From contig NZ_VPFD01000008.1 of assembly GCF_008014745.1 (NCBI RefSeq), positions 1 to 64,000 on the forward strand: a stretch of DNA of 64,000 bases, written 5' to 3'. Below, in pieces: positions 38,294-46,772 of the stretch. The position numbers and the translations under genes were made by a program. Within the stretch, counting starts at the first letter, position 1, and each line of letters opens with the position of its first letter. Below the pieces are notes generated by a model. The model had not been told where the DNA came from. It was given only the letters and a program-made list of their open reading frames with translations, and searched no databases. Source of the DNA: Massilia arenae. Its GTDB lineage: Bacteria > Pseudomonadota > Gammaproteobacteria > Burkholderiales > Burkholderiaceae_D.

Positions 38294-38545
38294 ATGTGGA
38301 TCGTCGCCATTGCTTGGATATACGTTGTCGTGCTCATGGCGGCGACCGAACCGACCGTGGTCGGCGGGATCATGACCTTCGTTTTTTACTGCGCAGTGCC
38401 ATTATCCATTCTTTTCTATCTCACTGGCGCAAAGCGGCGTCGGCAGCGCCGCCAGATGGCAACGCAGCACCGAGACCAACCCGGAAACAAGGATGCGGCT
38501 GGGGACGCCGCCGAAGCGTCCCATGGGGACGGCGACGGCGACTGA
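38294..38545 (+). CDS. Small membrane protein
   Basis: An 83-residue protein with two hydrophobic segments (about 2-18 and 24-45) and a charged tail (GAKRRRQRRQMATQHRDQPG, then acidic). The ATG at 38294 places the first helix at the N-terminus. The last 130 bp overlap the convergent pgeF frame, which is unusual. Family not recognised, though the helix pair looks like a real membrane protein. Divergent from phaC. Confidence 0.6.
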   Translation: MWIVAIAWIYVVVLMAATEPTVVGGIMTFVFYCAVPLSILFYLTGAKRRRQRRQMATQHRDQPGNKDAAGDAAEASHGDGDGD

Positions 38546-39360
38546 GCAGTATCGGCCAGGATGCCGATTTGGTACTTGATCCAGATCAAGCTGGCCTGAC
38601 GGCCGGTGACGCCATCGCGGCGGTAGGAATAGAAGCGCTCGGGTGCGCTGGCGGTGCACAGGCCGCCGCCATGGACGCGTTCGACGCCGTCGCGCGCCAG
38701 CATCAGGCGCGCCAGGGTGAACATATCGGCCAGGTATTTGCCCGGACGGCCAGGATAATCACGGAAGCAGGTACGCGTCGCCTCCCCCGGGATAGCGGCC
38801 ACGAAGGCATCCACCACATCCGGCCCCACCTCGAAGGCATCGGGACCGATGGCCGGCCCCATCCAGGCGGTGATCTCGCCGGAGCCGGCCGCGCGCATCG
38901 CCTTCACGGTTGTGCCCAGAACGCCGCCGGCCAGGCCGCGCCAGCCGGCGTGGGCCGCGCCCACCACCTTACCATCGAGATCGGCGAACAGCACCGGCAG
39001 GCAATCGGCGGTAAGAATCGCGCACACGACGCCCGGCGCCGTCGCCATGCTGGCGTCGCCGGTACACACCGGCCGATCCGGCCCCACCTGCACGGCATCG
39101 ACCACGTCGGCGCCATGCACCTGGGCGATCCAGGCCGGGCGGCCCGGCAGCCAGGCTTGCAGGCGCTCGCGGTTGCGGCGCACGGCTTCCGGGTCATCGT
39201 TGACGTGCAGGCCGAGGTTCAGCCCACCGCCACCCTTGCCGTTGTCATACGGCGCGGCGCTGACGCCGCCATCGCGGCTGGTGGCCAGCGCGCCGATCGA
39301 GGCCGGCAAGTCGGGCCAGTCCGGCCAGACCAGGTCGGCGGCGGTCAGGCCTTGCGTCAT
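38416..39360 (-). CDS. pgeF: Purine nucleoside phosphorylase/laccase-domain protein (YfiH/PgeF)
   Basis: A 314-residue protein of the multicopper polyphenol oxidase (YlmD/YfiH) family, which processes purine nucleosides and edits peptidoglycan precursors. Family signature: TADCLPVLFAD with GAAHAGWRGLAGG (Cys and His metal ligands), then GPAIGPDAFEVG and LCTASAPERFYSYRRDG. The core ends near residue 262 (QASLIWIK). The remaining 52 residues (Ser/Pro/Arg/Trp-rich) are not part of the family and overlap the opposite small gene. Its ATG overlaps the rluD stop (ATGA), so the two genes are coupled. Confidence 0.92.
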   Translation of the reverse strand: MTQGLTAADLVWPDWPDLPASIGALATSRDGGVSAAPYDNGKGGGGLNLGLHVNDDPEAVRRNRERLQAWLPGRPAWIAQVHGADVVDAVQVGPDRPVCTGDASMATAPGVVCAILTADCLPVLFADLDGKVVGAAHAGWRGLAGGVLGTTVKAMRAAGSGEITAWMGPAIGPDAFEVGPDVVDAFVAAIPGEATRTCFRDYPGRPGKYLADMFTLARLMLARDGVERVHGGGLCTASAPERFYSYRRDGVTGRQASLIWIKYQIGILADTAQSPSPSPWDASAASPAASLFPGWSRCCVAIWRRCRRRFAPVR

Positions 39361-40451
39361 ACGCGGTAGGTGACGACGCCGTCGTCGTCATCCTCGTCGT
39401 CGATTTCGCTGCCGAAATTACCATCCTGCGGCTCCTCGATACCCGCCTGGGCGATCAGCGCGGCGAAATCGTCGGCCAGCGGCACCGTCCATTCGCATTG
39501 CTCTCCCGAGCCCGGGTGCACCAGGCCGAGGCGGCGCGCCTGCAGCGCCTGGCGGTGGAAGACCGGCGTCAGATGGCGCTTGCCATAGACGGCGTCACCC
39601 ACCAGGGCGAAGCCCAGCGATTGCATGTGGACACGGATCTGGTGGGTGCGGCCGGTTTCCAGGCGGCAGCGCACCAGCGACACCGGACGGCGATCGAGCT
39701 CGCCGCTGACGACGCGCTCGTAATGGGTGATCGCCGGCTTGGCGAACGGGCTGTTCGAGACTGCCATCTTGACGCGGTCCTTGGCATCGCGGCCCATCGG
39801 GCTGTCGATGGTGCCCGAGGCGCGCGGCGTGCCCCACACCAGCGCGAAATACTCGCGCTTGACGGTGCGCGCCTGCAGTTGGCGCACCAGGTCGGTCTGG
39901 GCGGCCAGGGTCTTGCCGACCACCATCAGGCCGCTGGTATCCTTGTCCAGGCGGTGCACGATGCCGGCGCGCGGCACGCCCACCAGTTGCGGGCAGTGGT
40001 GCAGCAGGCCGTTGAGCAGCGTGCCGCTCCAGTTGCCCGAGCCGGGATGCACGACCAGGCCGGCCGGCTTGTTGACGACGATGATGTCGTCGTCCTCGTG
40101 GACGATGTTCAGGTCCATCGACTCCGGCGTGAACGCCGTGTCTTCAGGCGCGGCCTGCGGTTCGACGACGATCGTCTCGTCGCCATAGGCCGTGTCCTTG
40201 CCGCGCGCCGGTTTGCCGTCAACCGTGATGTGGCCGCTTTCGAACCATTGCTGCAGGCGGCTGCGCGAGAACTGGGGCACGAGGCCGGCCACCACCTTGT
40301 CGAGGCGCTGGCCGCAGTGTTCCTCTTGCAGCGCGAGCGTCATCGGCGACAGGTCGATGCCGGGCGCGGGGGCGAACCCGGCCTCCAGTTCATCGTCAAA
40401 GTCAGGGTCAATAGGTAAATCCGCCGAATCCGGCGCAGGAGTTAATATCAC
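39357..40451 (-). CDS. rluD: Ribosomal large-subunit pseudouridine synthase D (RluD)
   Basis: A 364-residue pseudouridine synthase that modifies helix 69 of 23S rRNA. It has an N-terminal S4-like RNA-binding domain (GQRLDKVVAGLVPQFSRSRL) and a catalytic domain with GIVHRLDKDTSG (catalytic Asp) and RLETGRTHQIRVHM. The GTG at 40451 is a guess: the frame has no ATG between 40607 and 40343, and ATG 40343 would leave 328 residues starting MTLALQEEHC, closer to the usual length. A Glu/Asp-rich tail (EIDDEDDDDGVV) ends the protein. It is coupled to pgeF and divergent from bamD. Confidence 0.92.
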   Translation of the reverse strand: MILTPAPDSADLPIDPDFDDELEAGFAPAPGIDLSPMTLALQEEHCGQRLDKVVAGLVPQFSRSRLQQWFESGHITVDGKPARGKDTAYGDETIVVEPQAAPEDTAFTPESMDLNIVHEDDDIIVVNKPAGLVVHPGSGNWSGTLLNGLLHHCPQLVGVPRAGIVHRLDKDTSGLMVVGKTLAAQTDLVRQLQARTVKREYFALVWGTPRASGTIDSPMGRDAKDRVKMAVSNSPFAKPAITHYERVVSGELDRRPVSLVRCRLETGRTHQIRVHMQSLGFALVGDAVYGKRHLTPVFHRQALQARRLGLVHPGSGEQCEWTVPLADDFAALIAQAGIEEPQDGNFGSEIDDEDDDDGVVTYRV

Positions 40452-40466
40452 GTCAGTCCCATCGGC

Positions 40467-40472
40467 TATAAT
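40467..40472 (+). promoter_or_regulatory. Possible -10 element for bamD
   Basis: A TATAAT hexamer 43 bp before the bamD ATG, in the short region between the divergent rluD and bamD genes. A matching -35 is not clear. Confidence 0.4.
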
Positions 40473-40515
40473 CAGCCGTTCGTTGAATCTAGGTAAAACT
40501 TCTCTGCAAAAAGCT

Positions 40516-41418
40516 ATGCAAAAAAAATTGTCTGTGTTGGTCGCAACTTGCGCCCTCGTCGGCCTCTCGGCATGCAGTGTTCTGCCGAAGCCTGCCGACG
40601 AATCCAAAAACTGGTCGGCGGAGAAATTATACGCTGAGGCGCGCGAGGAGATGGCCGGCGGGCACTACGAAGCCGCAATTCCCCTGTTCCAGCGACTCGA
40701 AACCAACTTCCCGTTTGGCGTCTATGCAACGCAGGCGCAGATGGAGATCGCCTACGCCCACTACAAGGCCCAGGATCAGGCCGAGGCCCTGGCCGCCGTC
40801 GAGCGCTTCATCAAGCTGCACCCGAACCACGCCCAGGTCGACTATATGTACTACCTGCGCGGCCTGATCAACTTCAATGACCAGCTGGGCTTCTTCAGCT
40901 TCGTCTACGAACAAGACCCGACCGAGCGCGATCCGCGCGCGACGCGCGAAGCGTTCGCCGCCTTCAAGGCCCTGGTCGACAAGTTCCCGAACAGCAAATA
41001 TGCGCAAGACTCGATCGAGCGCATGAGCTACCTGATCAACGCGATGGCGCAGTACGAAGTGCACGTGGCAAATTACTACTATCGCCGCGGCGCCTATCTG
41101 GCGGCGCTTAATCGCGCCCAGGACGCGGTCGCCAACTACAGCGACGCACCGGCGCGCGAAGAAGCGCTGTTCATCATGATCCGCAGCTACGACAAGCTCG
41201 GCATGCCGCTGCTGCGCGACGATACCCAGCGCGTGTTCCTGCTCAACTATCCGGACAGCTACTTCCTCAACCCGAATGCGCGCGTCAATGCCCCCTGGTG
41301 GAAGTTCTGGGCCAAGAATGACGTGCGTCCGAGCCCGAACCTGAGCGCCGATGCGCCTTGGTGGAAATTCTGGGCCAAGAGTGGGCCACGTCCTTCGCCC
41401 AAGGACGCGGTCGAGTAA
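40516..41418 (+). CDS. bamD: Outer membrane assembly lipoprotein BamD
   Basis: A 300-residue lipoprotein of the BAM complex that inserts outer-membrane proteins. The signal MQKKLSVLVATCALVGLSAC ends in a lipobox with the lipidated Cys at about 20. TPR repeats follow (ESKNWSAEKLYAEAREEMAG, YEAAIPLFQRLETNFPFG, and so on to about 245). Beyond the usual BamD end, a tail holds two copies of APWWKFWAK (about 259-267 and 280-288), each followed by an RPSP motif. The ATG at 40516 is fixed by the signal peptide. Confidence 0.95.
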   Translation: MQKKLSVLVATCALVGLSACSVLPKPADESKNWSAEKLYAEAREEMAGGHYEAAIPLFQRLETNFPFGVYATQAQMEIAYAHYKAQDQAEALAAVERFIKLHPNHAQVDYMYYLRGLINFNDQLGFFSFVYEQDPTERDPRATREAFAAFKALVDKFPNSKYAQDSIERMSYLINAMAQYEVHVANYYYRRGAYLAALNRAQDAVANYSDAPAREEALFIMIRSYDKLGMPLLRDDTQRVFLLNYPDSYFLNPNARVNAPWWKFWAKNDVRPSPNLSADAPWWKFWAKSGPRPSPKDAVE

Positions 41419-41426
41419 GACCTCTG

Positions 41427-41456
41427 CAAGCCGGCGCCCTCGGGCGCCGCTTGTTC
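41427..41456. terminator. Rho-independent terminator between bamD and yaaA
   Basis: A long GC-rich hairpin: a 7-bp stem 41433-41439 with 41442-41448, extended by pairs 41427-41431 with 41449-41453 around a bulged C. It is followed by a short T-rich tail in the plus direction. It lies between convergent genes. Confidence 0.6.
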
Positions 41457-41463
41457 ATCCGGC

Positions 41464-42234
41464 TCAGGCTTCCACGCGACGGCGAAATACCCAGCTGTGT
41501 TCGCCGGAGGCGTTCGCATCGTGGGCATAACCTGCGACATCGAACTCCTTGAGCTGTTCAGGGTCGGTGATGCCCTTGTCGGTCGCATAACGCGCCATCA
41601 TGCCGCGGGCGCGCTTGGCGAAGAACGAGATGATCTTGTACTGGCCGTTCTTCCAGTCCTGGAACACCGGCTCGATCACCGGCGCATCGAGCAGCTTCGG
41701 CTTGACCGACCTGAAGTATTCGGTCGAGGCCAGGTTGACCAGCGCCGTGGACTTGCTCTCGGCCAGCTGGCGGTTCAGCGCCTGGGTGATGGTCTCGCCC
41801 CAGAACGCATACAAATCCTTGCCGCGCGGGTTCGCCAGCCTGGTGCCCATCTCGAGGCGGTAGGGATGCATCCGGTCCAGCGGGCGCAGCAGGCCATACA
41901 GGCCCGACAAGATGCGCACGTGGCGTTGGGCGTATTTGAGCCCTTTCGTATCCAGGCTCGGGGCATCGAAGCCGGTGTACACGTCGCCGTTGAAGGACAT
42001 GATGGCCGGACGCGCCTCGGCGTGATCCGGCTGCCAGTGGGCGTAGCGGCCGACGTTCAGCACCGACAGTGCATCCGACAGGTCCATCAGCTCGCTGATC
42101 CGGGCTGGCGAGTAATCGCGCAGCACCTCGATCAGTTCCGCAGCCTGCGGGATGAAGTCGGGAGTGGTATGTTGCTTAGTGGTCAGGGGCGATTCGAGAT
42201 CGAGCGACTTGGCGGGGGACAGGACAATCAGCAT
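41464..42234 (-). CDS. yaaA: Peroxide stress protein YaaA
   Basis: A 256-residue protein of normal YaaA length. It starts [15 protein letters not shown] and has the core segments [47 protein letters not shown] and [15 protein letters not shown]. YaaA limits free iron and oxidative damage during hydrogen peroxide stress in E. coli. The ATG at 42234 begins at this family signature. It is divergent from the PIN-domain gene 36 bp away. Confidence 0.95.
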   Translation of the reverse strand: MLIVLSPAKSLDLESPLTTKQHTTPDFIPQAAELIEVLRDYSPARISELMDLSDALSVLNVGRYAHWQPDHAEARPAIMSFNGDVYTGFDAPSLDTKGLKYAQRHVRILSGLYGLLRPLDRMHPYRLEMGTRLANPRGKDLYAFWGETITQALNRQLAESKSTALVNLASTEYFRSVKPKLLDAPVIEPVFQDWKNGQYKIISFFAKRARGMMARYATDKGITDPEQLKEFDVAGYAHDANASGEHSWVFRRRVEA

Positions 42235-42270
42235 GAACGAACAAAAATTTTCCGCAAATAAACAAGCTAC

Positions 42271-42726
42271 ATGATAACCGTTCCAGCCAAACCTATCGTC
42301 ATCGACACCAATGTCTTGCTCGACCTGTTCGTGTTCCACGACCCGCGCTGGACCGAGCTGCTGGCCGCCATCGAGGCGAAACAGGTCGATGCGATCACTC
42401 GCGCCGAATGCCGCGACGAATACCTCGCGGTGCTGCGCTACCCGCACCTGCCGCTGGACGAAGCCGGCCGCGAGCAGGCCGCGGCCCGCTTCGACGCCCT
42501 GCTGCGCCTGGTCGCGCCGGAGTCGAAAGCGATCCGCCTGCCGGTCTGCACCGACCGCGACGACCAGAAATTCATGGAACTGGCGCGCGACGCCGGCGCC
42601 TCGGTCCTGATCAGCAAGGACAAGGCCCTGCTCAAGCTGGGCCGCAAGACGGCGCAGGCCGGCCTGTTCCGCATCATGCTGCCCGAGGCATGGCTCGAGG
42701 CCAGGGCCGAAGGCACGCTAGAATAA
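42271..42726 (+). CDS. PIN-domain toxin-like protein
   Basis: A 151-residue PIN-fold protein of the type often listed as putative toxin of a toxin-antitoxin system. Acidic residues expected in the nuclease site are seen in [12 protein letters not shown] (Asp12), [15 protein letters not shown] (Glu) and [17 protein letters not shown] (Asp pair), ending [13 protein letters not shown]. There is no antitoxin gene next to it on either side, so it may be a stand-alone PIN ribonuclease. The next gene begins 32 bp later. Confidence 0.85.
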   Translation: MITVPAKPIVIDTNVLLDLFVFHDPRWTELLAAIEAKQVDAITRAECRDEYLAVLRYPHLPLDEAGREQAAARFDALLRLVAPESKAIRLPVCTDRDDQKFMELARDAGASVLISKDKALLKLGRKTAQAGLFRIMLPEAWLEARAEGTLE

Positions 42727-42758
42727 GCCCAACATCATCTTCACGATCCGCCTACGCC

Positions 42759-43916
42759 ATGAGCCTTCCTTCGCTGGTCTCCCGTCTGCCCCAAGTGGGC
42801 ACCACCGTGTTCACCCAGATGTCGCAGCTGGCGCTCGAGCATGACGCCGTCAACCTCGGCCAGGGCTTCCCCGATTTCGCCTGCGACCCGAAGCTGGTCG
42901 ACCTGGTGGCCGAGGCGATGCGCGCCGGCCATAACCAGTACGCGCCCATGACCGGCATGCCGGTGCTGCGCCAGGCGATCGCCGCCAAGATCGAGGCCAC
43001 CTATGGCCACCGCTATGACGCCAATACCGAGATCACCGTCACGGTCGGCGCCAGCCAGGCGATCCACACGGCGATCCTCGCCGTCGTGCATCCGGGCGAC
43101 GAAGTGATCGTCATCGAACCGGCCTACGACTGCTATGCGCCGGCGATCGCGCTGGCCGGCGGCGTGGTGGTGCCGGTGGCGATGCGCTTCGACGAGGCCG
43201 GGTTCAGCGTGCCATGGGACGCGGTAGGCGCCGCGGTCACGCCGCGCACGCGCATGATTGTGGTGAACACGCCGCACAACCCGACCGGGACCATCCTGCG
43301 CCAGGCCGACCTCGATGCGCTGGCGGCGATCGTCGACGGCACGCCGATCCTGGTGCTGTCCGACGAAGTCTACGAGCACATGGTGTACGACGGCGAGCCG
43401 CATGCGTCGGTATCCCGTCATCCGGTGCTGGCCGAACGCGCCTTCGTGGTGTCGAGCTTCGGCAAGGCCTTCCACGTCACCGGCTGGAAGATCGGCCATG
43501 TGGCGGCGCCAGCGGCCCTGATGACCGAGTTCCGCAAGGTCCACCAATACAATGTGTTCTGCGTGACGGCGCCGATGCAGCACGCGATCGCGGCCTATCT
43601 GGAAGACCCGGCGCCGTGGCGCGACCTGCCCGCCTTCTACCAGGCCAAGCGCGACCTGTTCCGCGCCGGCCTGGCCGGGTCGCGCTTCACCCTGCTGCCG
43701 TCGGATGGGACGTATTTCCAGTGCGTGCGCTATGACGCCGTTTCGGACCAATCGGAGGCGGATTTTGCGCGCTGGCTGACCACCGAGATCAAGGTGGCGG
43801 CGATTCCGGTATCGGCCTTCTACGGCCAGCCGAAACAATTGCGGGTGGTGCGTTTCTGCTTCGCGAAAAAGGACGAGACGCTGCAACTGGCCTTGTCGCG
43901 CCTCGGCCGTCTCTAA
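42759..43916 (+). CDS. PLP-dependent aminotransferase (methionine aminotransferase-like)
   Basis: A 385-residue class I/II aminotransferase. Seen: NLGQGFPDFACDP, the GASQAIHTAILAVV cofactor segment, NTPHNPTGTIL (Asn), LSDEVYEHMVYDG (Asp/Tyr), SFGKAFHVTGWKIGH (PLP-Lys) and the C-terminal LRVVRFCFAKKDE (Arg). It looks closest to the YbdL/methionine aminotransferase group, which acts in methionine and related keto acid exchange. Substrate inferred only. Same strand as the PIN gene, 32 bp after it. Confidence 0.9.
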   Translation: MSLPSLVSRLPQVGTTVFTQMSQLALEHDAVNLGQGFPDFACDPKLVDLVAEAMRAGHNQYAPMTGMPVLRQAIAAKIEATYGHRYDANTEITVTVGASQAIHTAILAVVHPGDEVIVIEPAYDCYAPAIALAGGVVVPVAMRFDEAGFSVPWDAVGAAVTPRTRMIVVNTPHNPTGTILRQADLDALAAIVDGTPILVLSDEVYEHMVYDGEPHASVSRHPVLAERAFVVSSFGKAFHVTGWKIGHVAAPAALMTEFRKVHQYNVFCVTAPMQHAIAAYLEDPAPWRDLPAFYQAKRDLFRAGLAGSRFTLLPSDGTYFQCVRYDAVSDQSEADFARWLTTEIKVAAIPVSAFYGQPKQLRVVRFCFAKKDETLQLALSRLGRL

Positions 43917-43919
43917 AAC

Positions 43920-44390
43920 TCAGTAGCTGTGCTGCCGCTTGGTCGCCAGCGCCACGATCGCGGCGCCGGCGGCCACGATCAGCGCATCTTCGATCAAGCC
44001 GCTCTTGGTCTGGCCGATGCGCGCCATCGCCTGCTTGCGGCCGGCCAGGGTCAGGTAGGCCAGCGGGACGGCGGTGGCCACCGCGGCCGCGGCGCCCGCC
44101 TTTTCCCTGCCCTTCGGCGCCAGCGCCGCGCCGGCGATGCCCGCGCTCATCACGCGCGCCAGCAGGCCCAGAAAGACGGTGCGATCGGGCGCGCTCTTCA
44201 TCTTGTCGCCGAACAGCTCACCAACGCCCATCGCCAGCGCGCCATATTTAAAGGTCGGTCGGTCCAGCAGGAATAGTTCGCCCGAGGTGCCGCGGCCGGC
44301 CAGGCGCGCGGTGGCGATGGTGGCCATGGGTGTCATCGAGCGCGCGCTGGCGACGGCGCCGATCAGGATCGAAGAAAGCAGGTTAGACAT
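43920..44390 (-). CDS. DUF4126 membrane protein
   Basis: A 156-residue predicted inner-membrane protein with several short Ala/Gly-rich helices (IGAVASARSMTPMATIA near the start; DALIVAAGAAIVAL near the end). It matches DUF4126, whose function is unknown. Its stop is 3 bp from that of the convergent aminotransferase gene. Confidence 0.82.
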   Translation of the reverse strand: MSNLLSSILIGAVASARSMTPMATIATARLAGRGTSGELFLLDRPTFKYGALAMGVGELFGDKMKSAPDRTVFLGLLARVMSAGIAGAALAPKGREKAGAAAAVATAVPLAYLTLAGRKQAMARIGQTKSGLIEDALIVAAGAAIVALATKRQHSY

Positions 44391-44415
44391 ATAGCGGGCT
44401 CCTGTAAGTTGGAAG

Positions 44416-44439
44416 CGGCTCGCTTCAAGGAGCGAGCCG
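44416..44439 (-). terminator. Hairpin upstream of the DUF4126 gene
   Basis: A perfect 9-bp stem (44416-44424 with 44431-44439), 6-nt loop, 59 bp past the stop of the CorC-type gene. No U-tract follows, so termination is not certain. Confidence 0.45.
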
Positions 44440-44498
44440 GATCACCACAGGCTACCAAAGCGCCCGATATATTGACGCACGGCTCAGCCGCCAGTCCG

Positions 44499-45830
44499 CT
44501 AGTCCGTCAGCGAACTCACCGACAGCGGCGAGGTATCGGCGCGTTCCAGGCGCTTGACCAGCAACTGGTCGATCCGGTAGTGGTCGACGTCGACCACCTC
44601 GAAACGCATGCCCTCATGCTCTACGCTGTCGGTCGGCTTGGGCACCTTGCGCAGCATATACATCATGAAGCCCGCCGCCGTTTCGTAGCGATCCTCCTCG
44701 GGCAGAGACTGCAGGTCGAGCACCCGCTTCATGTCGGCCACCGGCGTGCTGCCGTCGATCAGCCACGAGCCATCGTCGCGCTGCAAGGTCTGCTGGTCGG
44801 CTTCGAGCGGGCTGCCCCAGCGGCCCATGACCGTGACCATGATGTCGCTCAGCGTGATCACACCGACCACGAAGGCGTATTCGTTGATCACGATCGCGAA
44901 GGTTTCCTTGCTCGATCGGAAGCGGTCGAGCATCTCGGACAAGGTCAGGCTGTCCGGGATCATCAGCACCGTGCGGATGGTCAGTTCGCTCAGCTGGAAC
45001 TTGGTCTGCTTGCTCAGCAGGCGCACCAGGATGTCGCGCGTATCGACATAGCCGACCACGCGGTCGATCACGCCGTCGCACACCGGGAACTTCGACAGCG
45101 AATGATTGGCGATCTTCTGGCGGATGCTTTCCTCGGGCTCGGTCAGGTCGAAGAACACCACGTTCTCGCGGGTGGTCATGGTCGACGTCACCGTGCGCGA
45201 CTCGAGCTCGAACACGTTCTCGATGAAGTGCTGCTCCTGCTTCTGCAAGACGCCGGCCTGCGCGCCAGCCTCGACGACGGCCGAGATCTCGTCGAAGGTG
45301 ATGCGGTCTTCGCGCGTCATGTCCACCCCGAACAGGCGGAACAGCATATTGGCGATCTTGTTCAGCACCCAGGAAAATGGACTGAACAGGCGGATCACGA
45401 ACAGCACCGGGCGGATCACCGCCATCGCCGTGGTCTCGGGCGCGATCATCGCCAGGCGCTTGGGCATCAGGTCCGAGAACAGCACGAACAGGGTCGTGAC
45501 GAAAACGAAAGAAAGCGCGAAGGCCACGTTGTCGCGGCCCGGACCGCTGTAGAACAGCGACAGCCAGTCCAGGAAGAACGGCCGCAAGGCGCCCTCGCCC
45601 AGGATGCCGCCGAGGATGGCGATGGCGTTCAGGCCCAGTTGCGAGACGGCGAAGAAGTCGGCAGACTGGGCCTGCAGCGCCATGACCTTCTGGGCGCGCT
45701 CGTCGCCCGCCTGGGCCAGCAGTTTCAGCTTGATCTTGCGTGCGCCTGCCAGCGCAATCTCGGTCAGCGACAGGAAGCCGGCCGCCAGCACCAGCAGCGC
45801 CAGGACAGCCAAATGTTCAAACAGATTCAT
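44499..45830 (-). CDS. CNNM/HlyC-CorC family protein (DUF21-CBS)
   Basis: A 443-residue integral membrane protein. The N-terminal DUF21 domain has four hydrophobic segments (about 5-200). A CBS pair (about 220-340) starts RTVTSTMTTRENVVFFDL. A C-terminal CorC/HlyC-type domain ends in a short beta segment (GMRFEVVDVDHYRIDQLLVKR). Members transport or regulate Mg2+ or other divalent ions; the older hemolysin name is not supported by function. Stand-alone transcription unit; upstream 45831-45929 has no recognised feature. Confidence 0.93.
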   Translation of the reverse strand: MNLFEHLAVLALLVLAAGFLSLTEIALAGARKIKLKLLAQAGDERAQKVMALQAQSADFFAVSQLGLNAIAILGGILGEGALRPFFLDWLSLFYSGPGRDNVAFALSFVFVTTLFVLFSDLMPKRLAMIAPETTAMAVIRPVLFVIRLFSPFSWVLNKIANMLFRLFGVDMTREDRITFDEISAVVEAGAQAGVLQKQEQHFIENVFELESRTVTSTMTTRENVVFFDLTEPEESIRQKIANHSLSKFPVCDGVIDRVVGYVDTRDILVRLLSKQTKFQLSELTIRTVLMIPDSLTLSEMLDRFRSSKETFAIVINEYAFVVGVITLSDIMVTVMGRWGSPLEADQQTLQRDDGSWLIDGSTPVADMKRVLDLQSLPEEDRYETAAGFMMYMLRKVPKPTDSVEHEGMRFEVVDVDHYRIDQLLVKRLERADTSPLSVSSLTD

Positions 45831-45929
45831 GGGACACCCGGGGTTTATTATTTGGGTCGCTTAGACCGGGGGAATACGCGCTGGCTGCGTTCTGCACCAG
45901 CAATCATGTCACTTTAGCACATGGCTGCC

Positions 45930-46706
45930 CTAGCGCCCGTCGCGCGTCCGGTCCAGCAGGATGTCGAGCATGCGCTCGGGGTTCACGACGAAGTCGTGCA
46001 TGACCTGGAAGTGCTCGGTATCCTGGTAGTGCACGCGCTGTATGCCTGCCGCCGAACATTCATACACCCAGGCATCCGGATAGGCCATCAGGATCGGCGA
46101 GTGGGTGGTGATGATGAACTGGGAATCGTCGTTGGCCAGCTCGTGGATGCGGCTGAGCAGCGCCAGCTGGCGCTGCGGCGACAGCGCGGCTTCCGGCTCG
46201 TCGAGCACGTAGAAGCCACGGCCCCCGAAGCGATTCATCACCAGGGCCCAGAACGATTCGCCGTGCGATTGTTCGTGCAGCGATTTGCCGCCGTAGGAAT
46301 CGACGATGCGCGGCGCGCCGGAGGGTTCGCGATCGAGGTGCTCGATCTCGGTGGCCAGGTTGAAGAAGCTCTCGGCGCGGAAGAAAAAACCATCCCGCGG
46401 GCTTCTCACGCCCTTCGACAAGCGGATGTATTCGTACAGGGGCGAGTGCGACTGGCGCGTGCTGAAGCCGAAATTCCTGGTGCCGCCCTCGGGATTGAAG
46501 CCGTAGGCGACGGCGATGGCTTCGAGCAGCGTCGACTTGCCCGAGCCGTTCTCTCCCACCACGAAGGTGACCTTTGGGTGTAGTTCAAGCGCGTCGAGGT
46601 GGCGCACCGCGGGCAAGGAGAATGGATAGCGGTCGAAGCCCGGAATGGCGTCCCGCTTCAGGCGTACCTGCGACACATACTGCTGGGAGATCAGGGGTCT
46701 GGCCAT
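45930..46706 (-). CDS. AAA ATPase with ABC-type motifs (COG3910-like)
   Basis: A 258-residue ATPase. Walker A is GENGSGKST (about 51-59), followed by a typical signature-like SHGESFWAL and Walker B FYVLDEPEAALSP, then the TTHSPILMAYPD switch segment. It resembles widespread single-domain SMC/ABC-type ATPases (COG3910), so it may be housekeeping and not a part of the motor cluster. It is 66 bp downstream of the ZorB-like gene on the same strand. No nuclease domain is attached. Confidence 0.85.
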   Translation of the reverse strand: MARPLISQQYVSQVRLKRDAIPGFDRYPFSLPAVRHLDALELHPKVTFVVGENGSGKSTLLEAIAVAYGFNPEGGTRNFGFSTRQSHSPLYEYIRLSKGVRSPRDGFFFRAESFFNLATEIEHLDREPSGAPRIVDSYGGKSLHEQSHGESFWALVMNRFGGRGFYVLDEPEAALSPQRQLALLSRIHELANDDSQFIITTHSPILMAYPDAWVYECSAAGIQRVHYQDTEHFQVMHDFVVNPERMLDILLDRTRDGR

Positions 46707-46772
46707 CGGCTCGCCTTGAGTTTTTCAGATTGGCAAACAGGACGACCGGCGCGCGGGCCGGCCCTTCCGCCA

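Noticed and set aside
42271..42726. PIN protein as half of a toxin-antitoxin pair
   Set aside because: No small DNA-binding antitoxin-like gene is next to it; the nearest neighbours are yaaA and an aminotransferase gene.
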